The notes: generated from the letters alone by a model not told the origin. A stretch of DNA of 64,000 nt from Geomonas paludis (GCF_014193585.1 NZ_BLXY01000003.1:1-64000), one strand, 5' to 3'; positions 16,121 to 25,402 are shown, numbered from the stretch's first letter. Made by a program: numbers and translations.

Positions 16121-16158
16121 AGATGCCGCCCCGCATCCAGAGATGCAAGCGAGCATGA
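16121..16158. promoter_or_regulatory. Tandem activator sites upstream of GDH-AOR2 operon
   Basis: AGATGC-CGCCCC-GCATCC (16121-16138, perfect halves) and AGATGC-AAGCGA-GCATGA (16141-16158, one mismatch), 20 bp apart and about 280 bp upstream of the -24 element. The rest of the 16031-16426 gap holds no gene I can support. Confidence 0.65.
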
Positions 16159-16426
16159 ACCAGCAAAAAACAAAACGGACGCATCTACAGCCACTTACGC
16201 GAACATACAGACCAATCCATCCACCACTTCCTTGAACCTACAGGCAAGATGCACCGCGCATGCATGACCGCATTACAGTCATACTGCGCCCCATGCATCG
16301 CCGTCGCCTCATCCCCCTCTCAGCATCCAGTCGCCTGGTTCAACTCCCTCGTAACTCCGCAAACTTACCGCGCGCACGCCACCCCCTCCGCCGCAACCGC
16401 CTCTCCCCCCTTCCTCCCCCACACAA

Positions 16427-16442
16427 TGGCACACCTTATGCT
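16427..16442 (+). promoter_or_regulatory. Sigma-54 promoter of the GDH-AOR2-aminotransferase operon
   Basis: TGGCACACCTTATGCT has exact GG-N10-GC spacing and an exact TGGCAC -24 half; it is almost the same sequence as the AOR1 promoter. Confidence 0.8.
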
Positions 16443-16568
16443 GTTTACACAAACGGCCGCCCTGGACGTGTAGCAACAGTCCGAACCCAGGTGTCGCGCA
16501 AAGACAGGCATCAAGATGGCAGCGTTGCCATTTCATCCCGGCCACTGGCCGTACTAGGGGAGTTACCG

Positions 16569-19544
16569 ATGGATATTGTTGATGACCGCATTTCGGGGAA
16601 GGTGCAGCGCGTCATGAAGCAGAACCGCTTTCTCGCCGACCGGAACCTCGCATGGATTCACTCCCGAATCCATCCCTACTTCTTCATCACCATGCAGGAG
16701 GAGATTGACGCCATCGCCATCCTGGCCGACGGGCTGCACAACCTGTCCCGCAACCGACGCATGATCCTGGCAGACCGCGACCGGATGCTGATCCAGGCAG
16801 TCCTCAACCGCCCCGGCTCGCTGTACGAGACGCTGCGCACCTTGAAGGAGCGCGAGATCTCCTACGCCCATTTCGCCGTCTCCAATGGGCCGCTCCCAGA
16901 CTCGGAGCACCACCTGGAACTGCAGCGCTTCGAGTTCGACCGCAAGACGCCCCAGGAGGTGGCGGCAAGCAACGACAAGGCCCCCACCGCCATCAGGCGC
17001 CGCATCGCGGCGGCCCTCAAACGCGACTACCCGGGTTTCGACCATAAGAGGCTCGATTACCTCCTCAACATCCTCTGGATCAACAACCAGGACTACGTGC
17101 GCATCTCCCCAGCCACCCGCGTGGCGCGCACGCTGGCGCTGTTCCAGCACACCAGAAACAACAGCGGGGTCTACCTCGACGCCGAGCCCGCCAACACCGG
17201 CGAGACCCGGCTCATGTTCGCGGTCGGCAACCCACCCCAGCGCGACTTCCTGCAGCAGATAATGGAGGTGTTCAACCGCCTCGAAGTTAGCGTGAAGCGG
17301 GCCTACTGCCTTACCATCAGCAACGAGATCCACCCCTACTTCCTCGGCAACTTCTACGTGACCACCCGCGACGGCGCCGAGGTCACCCGGGGCTCGGAAC
17401 TGTTCCTGCGGCTGCAAAGCGAGCTCTACAATACCCAGATACTCTCCACCGCCTCACCATCCTACGCCGAGCTCGTGGTCAAGGGGGTGATGAGCGGCGA
17501 GGATGCGCTGCTGGTCAACGCCATGATCGGTTTTTGCCACACCAACCTGGCGCACACCCATCCGGACAGCTTCGACCTGGAAGGGATCATGCGCGCCTTC
17601 CACAACCACCCCGACATCGCGCAGCAACTGGTGAAGCTCTTCCGCGCCCGCTTCGATCCGGCCGTCGCCGACCGCGAGGCGCACTACGCCGCGGTGCTGG
17701 AGGAAACCACGCGGGTCGTGGACAGCTACAACACCGGGCACGGCTTTTTGGACGAGTTCCGGCGCACCATCTTCCGCTGCGCGCTGCTCTTCATACGCTA
17801 CACGCTGAAGACCAACTTCTACGTGCTGGAGAAAAGCGCCCTCGCGTTCCGCCTCGACCCGGGCTACATGTCCGAGATGGAGCCCAAGTTCTCGGCGGAC
17901 CTCCCCCCCGAGCGCCCGTTCAGGATCACCTATTTCCATGCCCGCTACGGGCTGGGCTACCACATAGGCTTCTCCGACATCGCCCGCGGCGGCTGGCGCA
18001 CGCTGATCACCAACGGCCGCGACGATTACGTGACCTGCGCCAACTCGCTCTTCCGCGAAAACTACGTGCTCGCCCACACCCAGCACCTCAAGAACAAGGA
18101 CATCTACGAGGGAGGGTCCAAGATGGTGGTCGTGCTGGATGCGGCCGGAATCCAGGATCGCGACCTGGTCACCCAGCGCCTGTACAAGCTGCAGTACTCG
18201 CTGATCAACGCCTTCCTGGACATTTTCGTGACCGAGAAGGGAAAAGCGAAAGACCCGCGCGTGGTTGACTACTACGGCGAGGACGAGCCCATCGAACTGG
18301 GGCCCGACGAGAACATGCACGACGCCATGGTCGAGCTGGTGGCGGCCCAGTCGGTGCGCCGCGGCTATCTCCTGGGCATCGGGATCATGTCCAGCAAGAA
18401 GGTGGGCATCAACCACAAGGAGTACGGCGTCACCTCGGCGGGGGTGATCCGCTTCGCCGAGATCACCATGGCCGAACTGGGCATCGACATGCACCGCGAC
18501 CCGTTCTCGGTGAAGTTCACCGGCGGCCCCAACGGCGACGTGGCCGGCAACTCCATGCGCCTTCTGCTGGAGCGCTGTCCCAAGGTCGCCATCAGGCTCA
18601 TCATCGACGGCACCGGCGCGCTCTACGACCCGGCCGGAGCCGACCGCGACGCCCTGGGCAGGGTCGTGCTGCAGTCCGACATCGACGCCTTCGACGCCGG
18701 CGCCCTGCATCCGGGCGGCTTCATCCTCTACCGCAACCGGACCCGCCGTGACGGGATGAAGGAGCTCTACTGCAAGGTCATGCGCGACCAGGATGGGCTC
18801 AAGGAGCTCTGGATCTCCAACGACGAGTTCTACCGCGAATACAACTCGCTGGTGTTCACCGTGGCGGCGGATCTCTTCATACCCGCGGGCGGCCGGCCGG
18901 AAACGGTCCGGGAGCACGACTGCGATCGCTTCTTCGCCGAAGACGGCACCCCGCTCACCCGCGCCATCGTTGAGGGGGCCAACTCCTTCATCACCCCCAA
19001 GGCGCGAGTCGAGCTGCAAAAACGCGGCATCGTGCTGATGCGGGACGCCTCCGCCAACAAGTGCGGGGTCATCTCCTCCTCGTACGAGATCATAGCCAAC
19101 CTGCTGTTGTCGGAGAAGGAGTTTCTGGAGCAGAAGGAACCCTACGTCCGCGACGTGATCCGTATCCTGAACAAGAGGGCCGAGGACGAGGCGCGGCTCA
19201 TCTTCCGCCGCCACCGCGAGGCCGGCGGCGCGCAGCTCTTTACCGAGATCTCCGACGCCATCAGCACCGAGATCAATGCCCAGTACGCGACGCTGTTCAA
19301 CTTCTTCCAGAAGCACCCGCAGCTGTGCGACCGGCCACTGTACCGAAAGGCCATCCTCGCCCACCTGCCCGGCATGCTCGCCGACAGGCCGGGATACCGG
19401 ATGCGGACCAAGGGGCTGCCGCCCAAGTACAAGTACGCCATCCTTTCCAGCGAGATCGCATCTTCCATGGTCTACCGCGGCGAAAAGGAGAGCGACGGCT
19501 ACCGTGAGCTCCTGGAGGCGCACCTGAAACGGTTGTCGGCCTGA
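16569..19544 (+). CDS. Large NAD-dependent glutamate dehydrogenase-like enzyme
   Basis: A 991-residue protein of the large glutamate dehydrogenase class. The N-terminal half (residues 1 to about 430) is a regulatory-type region; the Glu/Leu/Phe/Val dehydrogenase core follows with ARGGWRTLI, the KNKDIYEGGSKMVVV stretch and a nucleotide-binding region near VKFTGGPNGDVAGNS. It would oxidise glutamate to 2-oxoglutarate, ammonia and NADH, regenerating the amino acceptor for the aminotransferases. ATG 16569 has GGGGAG six bases upstream; the frame is open to 16260, but that stretch includes the sigma-54 promoter. It is first in an operon with AOR2 (gap 53) and the HemL-like aminotransferase. Known large GDHs can be allosterically controlled; nothing specific is seen here. 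Confidence 0.85.
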   Translation: MDIVDDRISGKVQRVMKQNRFLADRNLAWIHSRIHPYFFITMQEEIDAIAILADGLHNLSRNRRMILADRDRMLIQAVLNRPGSLYETLRTLKEREISYAHFAVSNGPLPDSEHHLELQRFEFDRKTPQEVAASNDKAPTAIRRRIAAALKRDYPGFDHKRLDYLLNILWINNQDYVRISPATRVARTLALFQHTRNNSGVYLDAEPANTGETRLMFAVGNPPQRDFLQQIMEVFNRLEVSVKRAYCLTISNEIHPYFLGNFYVTTRDGAEVTRGSELFLRLQSELYNTQILSTASPSYAELVVKGVMSGEDALLVNAMIGFCHTNLAHTHPDSFDLEGIMRAFHNHPDIAQQLVKLFRARFDPAVADREAHYAAVLEETTRVVDSYNTGHGFLDEFRRTIFRCALLFIRYTLKTNFYVLEKSALAFRLDPGYMSEMEPKFSADLPPERPFRITYFHARYGLGYHIGFSDIARGGWRTLITNGRDDYVTCANSLFRENYVLAHTQHLKNKDIYEGGSKMVVVLDAAGIQDRDLVTQRLYKLQYSLINAFLDIFVTEKGKAKDPRVVDYYGEDEPIELGPDENMHDAMVELVAAQSVRRGYLLGIGIMSSKKVGINHKEYGVTSAGVIRFAEITMAELGIDMHRDPFSVKFTGGPNGDVAGNSMRLLLERCPKVAIRLIIDGTGALYDPAGADRDALGRVVLQSDIDAFDAGALHPGGFILYRNRTRRDGMKELYCKVMRDQDGLKELWISNDEFYREYNSLVFTVAADLFIPAGGRPETVREHDCDRFFAEDGTPLTRAIVEGANSFITPKARVELQKRGIVLMRDASANKCGVISSSYEIIANLLLSEKEFLEQKEPYVRDVIRILNKRAEDEARLIFRRHREAGGAQLFTEISDAISTEINAQYATLFNFFQKHPQLCDRPLYRKAILAHLPGMLADRPGYRMRTKGLPPKYKYAILSSEIASSMVYRGEKESDGYRELLEAHLKRLSA

Positions 19545-19597
19545 CAACGCCTGGCTGGCGAACCTGCACACCAAAACAATCAAAAAGAGGTCAAGAG

Positions 19598-21430
19598 ATG
19601 AGATTTACCACCACTACCCCGGGGAGCGACCCGTCCGCGGTACTCTACAACCGCTGCACGGTCTACCTCGGAGACGGCACCATAACCATGGAAGAGATAC
19701 CCTGCCGCAACCTGGAGGAGGTGCTGGGCGGCTTCGGCAGGTCGTTCCAGATGCTGGCCACGCGGCCGGTGCAACAGGCATATACGCCGGAGAACCCGCT
19801 CATCCTCAACACAGGGCTCCTTACCGGCAGCAACGTGATGACCGGGCTGCGCAGCTACTTTTCCGCCTACAGCCCGCTCAAGCAGTCCCACAAGGGGCTT
19901 CCCGCAGCCATGTGGTCCGCCGCAAGCGGCAAGTTCGGCAGCAAGCTCAAGTGGACCGGCATCGACGAGGTGGTCTTCGAGGGGCGCGCCGAGGAGCCGG
20001 TCTACGCCGTCTTCCGCGCCGGGGCAAACGGGCCGGAAGCGGAACTCAAACCCGCCGGGCATCTGCTCGGTCTCAGCAGCCACGACAAGATCATGGCCCT
20101 GCAAAAGGAATATCCGGAGGCGCATTTCGCCGCCATCGGTCCCGCAGGAGAGCGCTACCAGCAGGTGCTGATGGGCGCCGTCGCGCTCAGCACGGAAAAC
20201 CAGCTGAAGTCCGGCGAGGACAAGTGCCGCTTTGCCGGTCGCGGCGGCATGGGGAGCATGATGGGCTACAAGAACCTAATCGCCATCGTGGCGCAGAGCG
20301 AGGACCGGCTCCCGCCCATCGCGGCGGAGATGAGGGACGTGAACCGGGACGTGGTTAAGGGGGGCGGCTCCAACAGGTTTCAGCCCCTGACTCAGGGGGG
20401 CGGCGGCGGGACCTGGGCCAACCTGGAAGTGCTGGACGTTTTCAAAGCGGTGCCGGAAAACAACTTCCGCTCCATAGCAGGCAGGCGGATCGAGGGGCTT
20501 TACCGCGACAGCGTGGAAAAGTCGCTCCATGTGCGCAGCGAAGCCTGCTTTCGTTGCGGGGTGCGCTGCCACAACAACCTGTACCGCAAGAACGAGGACG
20601 GCAGCGCCGGCGAATTCATCGCCAAGTTCGACTTCGAGCCGCTGAACCTCTTCGGCACCAACCTGGGCATCCACGACGGAGAGCAGGTCGCCGAACTGAT
20701 CAGGCTGTGCGACAACCTGGCCATGGACGCCATATCCCTGGGCACCACCATAGCCTACGTCCTCGACTACAACGCGCGCCACCCGGAAGATACCATCCTC
20801 AACGGTGCCACCTTCGGCGACTACGACAAGGTGCGGGAGCTGGTGCTTGCCACCGGTAACGGCAGTTGCGACCTTATCGGCCATGGCGTGCAGCGGCTCT
20901 CCAGACGCCTGGGCGAAACAGGCTACGCCATGCAGGTGAAGGGGCTGGAACTCCCCGCCTACCTCCCGGAAACCAACCCCGGCTACGCCTTTGCCATCGC
21001 CGGCGGGCACATGTCCATGGGAACCCACATGATGGTCGCCCGCGAGGGAAAAGTGGGCATGAACGATTGGGTCAACGCCATCACGCAGCAAGGGCTGCTC
21101 CAGGTGGGTTACGACATGATCGGGCTGTGCAAGTTCGTGGGGATCGGTCTCGGGCACGACTTCGTGGTGCGGGCGGTCAAGGCTGCGACCGGCCTGGAGG
21201 TCACTTCCGAGGAGATCGTCGCGGCGGTACGGCGCGCCTACCTGAGGGGGCTCGCCCTGGAACTGCGCCAGGGGTACCAGGACGACGAGTACACCCTGCC
21301 GCAGCAGGTCTTCAGCGACCCGAACCCGAACATCACCCTGCCCCGCTTCGTCACCCAGGAGTTCCTCGACGAGATGAAAAAGCGGGTCTGGAACGCATTC
21401 GAACCGGAAATGGCAGGACTCTTCGCCTGA
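19598..21430 (+). CDS. Aldehyde:ferredoxin oxidoreductase, divergent (AOR2)
   Basis: A 610-residue AOR-family enzyme. Cluster ligands C317, C320, C324 (CFRCGVRC) and C511 (YDMIGLCKF, the canonical DxxGLC motif) are present, as is the pterin-domain FAGRGGMGSMMGYKNL segment. It is only distantly similar to AOR1, has an N terminus without the usual YxGKxLxVDL start, and contains a Gly-rich insertion (QGGGGGTW, about 266-273). No polyferredoxin gene is adjacent, so it may share the AOR1 partner or use free ferredoxin. It lies between glutamate dehydrogenase and a HemL-like aminotransferase in one operon, which suggests oxidation of the aldehyde made by that aminotransferase. RBS AGAGGT precedes the ATG. 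Confidence 0.85.
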   Translation: MRFTTTTPGSDPSAVLYNRCTVYLGDGTITMEEIPCRNLEEVLGGFGRSFQMLATRPVQQAYTPENPLILNTGLLTGSNVMTGLRSYFSAYSPLKQSHKGLPAAMWSAASGKFGSKLKWTGIDEVVFEGRAEEPVYAVFRAGANGPEAELKPAGHLLGLSSHDKIMALQKEYPEAHFAAIGPAGERYQQVLMGAVALSTENQLKSGEDKCRFAGRGGMGSMMGYKNLIAIVAQSEDRLPPIAAEMRDVNRDVVKGGGSNRFQPLTQGGGGGTWANLEVLDVFKAVPENNFRSIAGRRIEGLYRDSVEKSLHVRSEACFRCGVRCHNNLYRKNEDGSAGEFIAKFDFEPLNLFGTNLGIHDGEQVAELIRLCDNLAMDAISLGTTIAYVLDYNARHPEDTILNGATFGDYDKVRELVLATGNGSCDLIGHGVQRLSRRLGETGYAMQVKGLELPAYLPETNPGYAFAIAGGHMSMGTHMMVAREGKVGMNDWVNAITQQGLLQVGYDMIGLCKFVGIGLGHDFVVRAVKAATGLEVTSEEIVAAVRRAYLRGLALELRQGYQDDEYTLPQQVFSDPNPNITLPRFVTQEFLDEMKKRVWNAFEPEMAGLFA

Positions 21431-21467
21431 GCCAGACGGGAAAACAAAGAACAATAAGGGAGGAACG

Positions 21468-22856
21468 ATGATTACTGAAATGAAGACGTCCTACCGGGTG
21501 GTCTCCGATGCGCGGCTGGTCGAGCTCAGGGACCGCGAGAACCGGCTCTTTCTGGAGCGCACTCCCGCGTCCCAAAAGACCTTCGAGCGTGCCCACGAAA
21601 TGCTCCTGAACGGTGTTCCGATGCCGTGGATGGGCGACTGGGGCACGTCCCATCCGATATTCGTAAAAAAGGCGCAGGGTAACAAGATCACTGACATCGA
21701 CGGCAACGAGTACCTCGACTTCTGCCTGGGGGACACCGGGGCCATGTTCGGCCACTCCCCCGAGCCGACCGCCGCGGCGGTCGCCGACCAGGTGCGCCAC
21801 GGCATCACCACCATGCTCCCCTCGGAGAGCGCGCTTGCCATCGGCAGCGAACTCGGGCGCCGGTTCGGCCTCCCCTTCTGGCAGGTCGCCATGACCGCCA
21901 CCGAGGCGAACCGCTACGTGCTCAGGATCTGCCGCGCCCTCACCGGACGGCACAAGGTCCTGGTGATGAACGAGTGCTACCACGGATCCATCGACGAAAC
22001 CCTGCCACACATTGGCCCCACCGGTAAGCTTGAGCTCCGTTCCGATTTCGACATGAACCCTGGCGTCCCCAAGGACGCGCTCACCCGTGTGGTCGAATTC
22101 AACGACGTCGCCGCCCTGGAAAAGGAGCTGGCCCACGGCGACGTGGCCTGCGTCCTCGCCGAGCCGATCATGACTAACTGCGGCATGGTGCTTCCGGCGC
22201 AAGGGTATCACCAGGCGCTCAGGGAGCTTTGCACCAGGTACGGCAGCATCCTGGTCATCGACGAGACCCACACCCTCTCCACCGGTCCCGGCGGCTACAC
22301 GGCGGCCTACGGCCTCAAGCCCGACTTCGTCACCCTCGGCAAATCCATCGCCGGCGGCATCCCGGTGGCGGTGTACGGGTTCACCAGGGAGATCGCAGAC
22401 CGGATCAATGCCTCCTTCGGCAGAAAGAGCGTCTCCGACCCCATGGGAATCGGCGGCACCCTGTCCGGCAACATGTTCGCCATCCGTGCCATGGAAGCCA
22501 CCTTGAAACACGTCGCCACCGACGAGGCCTTCGAGCGGATGATCGCCGGGCAAAACCGGCTTTCCGACGGGCTCGACGCGGCCTTGAAACGGTACGACAT
22601 CCCCTGGAGCGTAACCAGGAGCGGGGCGCGCTGCGAACTGCAGTTCATGCCGCGTCTGCCCAGGAACGGATCCGAGGCCAAGGCGCAGTTCGACTGGGAG
22701 CTCATCTACTACACCCACCTCTACCTGGCCAACCGCGGGATACTGATCACCCCGTTCCACAACATGATGCTCATCCCACCCATGGCGACCGACGACCAGA
22801 TCGACACCCTGGTGCAGGTGTGGAGCGACTGCATGGCGGAGCTGTCCACCCGCTAG
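21468..22856 (+). CDS. HemL-like class III aminotransferase
   Basis: A 462-residue PLP enzyme of the glutamate-1-semialdehyde aminomutase branch of class III aminotransferases. Features: NKITDIDGNEYLDFCLGDTG near the N terminus, MTATEANRYVLRICRALTGR, NECYHGS, VIDETHTLSTGPGG (PLP-contacting Asp) and VTLGKSIAGGIP with the Schiff-base Lys. It is longer than HemL (about 430), and its linkage to glutamate dehydrogenase and AOR2 argues for a catabolic transaminase rather than a tetrapyrrole enzyme. Several HemL-like enzymes act on beta- or omega-amino acids, so such a substrate is plausible. ATG with GGAGG close upstream. It is last in the operon and followed by a terminator. Confidence 0.82.
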   Translation: MITEMKTSYRVVSDARLVELRDRENRLFLERTPASQKTFERAHEMLLNGVPMPWMGDWGTSHPIFVKKAQGNKITDIDGNEYLDFCLGDTGAMFGHSPEPTAAAVADQVRHGITTMLPSESALAIGSELGRRFGLPFWQVAMTATEANRYVLRICRALTGRHKVLVMNECYHGSIDETLPHIGPTGKLELRSDFDMNPGVPKDALTRVVEFNDVAALEKELAHGDVACVLAEPIMTNCGMVLPAQGYHQALRELCTRYGSILVIDETHTLSTGPGGYTAAYGLKPDFVTLGKSIAGGIPVAVYGFTREIADRINASFGRKSVSDPMGIGGTLSGNMFAIRAMEATLKHVATDEAFERMIAGQNRLSDGLDAALKRYDIPWSVTRSGARCELQFMPRLPRNGSEAKAQFDWELIYYTHLYLANRGILITPFHNMMLIPPMATDDQIDTLVQVWSDCMAELSTR

Positions 22857-22872
22857 TGCCACGCCTTTAAAC

Positions 22873-22906
22873 AAAAGGGGAGACCGACGACGCGGTCTCC
22901 CCTTTT
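22873..22906. terminator. Bidirectional terminator
   Basis: AAAAGGGGAGACC and GGTCTCCCCTTTT form a 13-bp stem between convergent genes, with a T-run on both strands. Confidence 0.85.
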
Positions 22907-22923
22907 CCCTCATACTATTCCTG

Positions 22924-23040
22924 GTTCCCAAGCTCCAGCTTGGGAACCCCATGGGCGCAATGCTCCAGCTTTGCATCCGAAGGAAGCTGGAGCTTCGGAG
23001 AGGGTTTGCGTTCCCAAGGTGGACCTTAGGAACGAGATCA
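22924..23040. repeat. Palindromic intergenic repeat (TTCCCAAGCT type)
   Basis: GTTCCCAAGCT-CC-AGCTTGGGAAC is a perfect palindrome at 22924-22947, followed by CTCCAGCTT/AAGCTGGAG arms and another GTTCCCAAGGT copy near 23010. It resembles widespread REP-like palindromes and has no coding content. Confidence 0.6.
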
Positions 23041-23074
23041 AGGAGATCGAACGAGATCACCCCAGCCGTCGCCC

Positions 23075-24718
23075 CTACCCTAGATACTTCTCCCTCAGGG
23101 CCACCTTGTTGATCTTGCCGACGCTGGTCTTGTCGATGGCATCGACGAACTTCACCTTCACCAGCACCACCTGCTTGCTGACCACACCCTTGTCGGCGTA
23201 CTGCCTGACGTGGTGGGAGATGTCCTTCTCGGTGATCTTGAACGATGGCTTGGGCACCACCAGCGCCAGCGGGCGCTCGCCCCACTTTTCGTCGGCCTTG
23301 CCGATGACGGCCACCTCGGCCACGGCGGGATGGTGCGCGATGATGTCCTCGAGTTCCAGCGAGGAGACCCACTCGCCCGCCACCTTGATGACGTCCTTGC
23401 TGCGGTCGGTGATGCGCAGGTAGCCCAACTCGTCGCGCACCGCAACGTCGCCGGTGTGCAGGTATCCCCCCACCCAGAGCCGCTCGGATGCCTTGTGGTC
23501 TTTGAGGTACCCCTGGGTGAGCCAGGGGGAGCGCACCACCACATTGCCGGCGCTCACCCCGTCGCGCGGCAGTTCCTTGAGTTCAGCGTCGACCACGCGC
23601 AGGTCCACCAAGGGAAGCGTGAGGCCGGTCTTGCAGCGGATGTCCGCCTGCTCCGCGTGGGAGAGTTCCAGCATCTCGGGCGTCAACTGGGAGATGGTGA
23701 GGATGGGGCAGGTCTCGGACATGCCGTAGCCGGTGAAGACATCCATCCCCGCCTTGAGCGCCTCCACGCAAAGGTTGCGCGACAAGGCGGCCCCGCCGAT
23801 GATGAGCTTCCACCCCTTCAAATCCATCCGCGCCGCATGCGGGTGCTTTAAAAGCATGTGCAGGATGGTCGGCACGCAGTGCGAGAAGGTCGCCCCTTCC
23901 CTCTCCTTCAGCTCCAGCAGGGTTTCCGGCAGGTAGCGCCCCGGGTAGACCTGCTTCAGCCCCAGCATGGTGGCGATATAGGGGACGCCCCAGGCGTGGA
24001 CGTGGAACATCGGCGTGATCGGCATGTAGACGTCGTCACGGTGCAGACAGCCGTGTGCGGTGGCGGTGCCGAGCGTGGTCATCAGGGCCATGGTGTGCAG
24101 CACGAGCTGCCGGTGGCTGAAGTAGACCCCCTTGGGCATGCCGGTGGTGCCGGTGGTGTAGAACGTGGTCGCCCTGGTGTTCTCGTCCAGGTCGGGGAAG
24201 TCGAACTGCGGCGAGGACTGGGCCAGGAGCGCCTCGTATTCGCCGGCGAAGGGGACGGTGTCGTCATCCTTGGCCTCCTCATCGCTGATCAGGATGTAGG
24301 TGCGCACGTTGTCGATCCTGCCGCGGATCTGCTCCAGGATGGGAAGGAACTCGGCGTTCACCAGCAGCACGTCGTCCTCGGCGTGGTCGATGGTGTACAG
24401 GATCTGCTCCGGCGACAGGCGCACGTTGATGGTATGCAGGACGGCCCCGATCATGGGCACAGCGAAGAAGAGTTCCAGGTAGCGGTGGCTGTCCCAGTCC
24501 ATCACGGCGACCGTCTGTCCGGGGCGCACCCCGAGGCTGGTCAGCATGTTGGCGGCCCGCCCTACCCGCTCCCTGAGCTGCCGGTAGTTGCCGCGGTAGA
24601 GGTCGCGGTAGACGATCTCCTGGTCGGGGTTGTCCACCACCGGGTAGAGCAGCATGTTCTTGATCAGCAGCTGGTAGTCGAAAGCGGAAGGGGTGCGGGG
24701 AATCAACAAATCACTCAT
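23075..24718 (-). CDS. Acyl-CoA synthetase (ANL superfamily, AMP-forming)
   Basis: A 547-residue adenylate-forming ligase that activates a carboxylic acid with ATP and CoA. The P-loop-like TTGTTGMPKG motif (near 183-192), GYGMSETCP (aromatic/GMSE motif), LHTGDVA and the C-terminal DRSKDVIKVAGEW hinge are all present, as is the late catalytic Lys in TSVGKINK. It looks like the medium/long-chain (AlkK-like) branch. With the hotdog protein 31 bases upstream it forms a two-gene unit convergent to the AOR2 operon. It could activate the acid released by an AOR for beta-oxidation, but it may equally serve fatty-acid degradation. AGGAGG precedes the ATG. Confidence 0.88.
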   Translation of the reverse strand: MSDLLIPRTPSAFDYQLLIKNMLLYPVVDNPDQEIVYRDLYRGNYRQLRERVGRAANMLTSLGVRPGQTVAVMDWDSHRYLELFFAVPMIGAVLHTINVRLSPEQILYTIDHAEDDVLLVNAEFLPILEQIRGRIDNVRTYILISDEEAKDDDTVPFAGEYEALLAQSSPQFDFPDLDENTRATTFYTTGTTGMPKGVYFSHRQLVLHTMALMTTLGTATAHGCLHRDDVYMPITPMFHVHAWGVPYIATMLGLKQVYPGRYLPETLLELKEREGATFSHCVPTILHMLLKHPHAARMDLKGWKLIIGGAALSRNLCVEALKAGMDVFTGYGMSETCPILTISQLTPEMLELSHAEQADIRCKTGLTLPLVDLRVVDAELKELPRDGVSAGNVVVRSPWLTQGYLKDHKASERLWVGGYLHTGDVAVRDELGYLRITDRSKDVIKVAGEWVSSLELEDIIAHHPAVAEVAVIGKADEKWGERPLALVVPKPSFKITEKDISHHVRQYADKGVVSKQVVLVKVKFVDAIDKTSVGKINKVALREKYLG

Positions 24719-24749
24719 CTAAAGCCTCCTCATTGAAGCAATGGTTAAA

Positions 24750-25274
24750 CTAAACCTTCTGGCAGTCATCCAGGAAATTCTGCAGCACGTCCTCCTCGAC
24801 ACCGGCCAAGGCCGCAATCCGGGACAGGCGCGGGAAGGACCACGTGGTGCGCCCCTCGGCGAGGCGCTGCCCGCCGGCATCGTAAATCGCCATCGCCACC
24901 TCCGCCTCAGGGGGATCGAACTTCAGCACCTGCCCCACCACCCGGATCTCGGTGCCGGTAGCGACCGGTTTGAGGAAGCGCACGGTGATTTCGCGGGTCA
25001 CCCCTAACCTGCCGTGGCGGGCGAAAAGCGCGTAGGCCGCCGCCTCGTCCATCAGCGCGGATATGATCCCGCCGTGCACCATGCCGTCGAAACCGCAGTA
25101 GCCCGCGGGGACGGTGGTCAGACAGGCGACCCCGTCGGCGGTATGGCGAAAGCGAAGGCCAAGCCCGTGGGGATGCCCCTCGGAACAGACAAAACAGGAA
25201 CCGGGCCAGCGGCCCTGAACCGGCGGCAGGTTAAGAACGGACGCATGCTGGTCCGCTGTGCAACACTCCTTCAT
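24750..25274 (-). CDS. PaaI/YbgC-type hotdog-fold thioesterase
   Basis: A 174-residue single-domain hotdog protein. The helix segment GYCGFDGMVHGGIISALMDEA carries the HGG-x-I and Asp/Glu residues of the PaaI-like acyl-CoA thioesterase family. Two Cys pairs in the N-terminal 35 residues (CCTA, CFVCSEGHPHGLGL) may bind a metal or be incidental. It is upstream of the acyl-CoA synthetase in the same unit and may release or proofread acyl-CoA. GTATAC lies about 95 bases upstream of its ATG (25369-25374), a motif shared with the sigma-54 promoters of the island; no activator repeat is seen. ATG has AGGAGG upstream. Confidence 0.82.
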   Translation of the reverse strand: MKECCTADQHASVLNLPPVQGRWPGSCFVCSEGHPHGLGLRFRHTADGVACLTTVPAGYCGFDGMVHGGIISALMDEAAAYALFARHGRLGVTREITVRFLKPVATGTEIRVVGQVLKFDPPEAEVAMAIYDAGGQRLAEGRTTWSFPRLSRIAALAGVEEDVLQNFLDDCQKV

Positions 25275-25402
25275 CGATCCCTCCTGGAAATAAAGCAGTC
25301 TCTGAACCTGGTCGAGTCACAAGACCTGCAACTTTACTATTTTTCAGCAACGGATGCCATATTTGTTTGTATACCGCACTATAAATTTTGACCTGGGCAA
25401 AC

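Noticed and set aside
17454-19583. A 709-codon minus-strand open frame over glutamate dehydrogenase
   Set aside because: It is an antisense frame in GC-rich coding DNA; the sense protein has clear dehydrogenase motifs.
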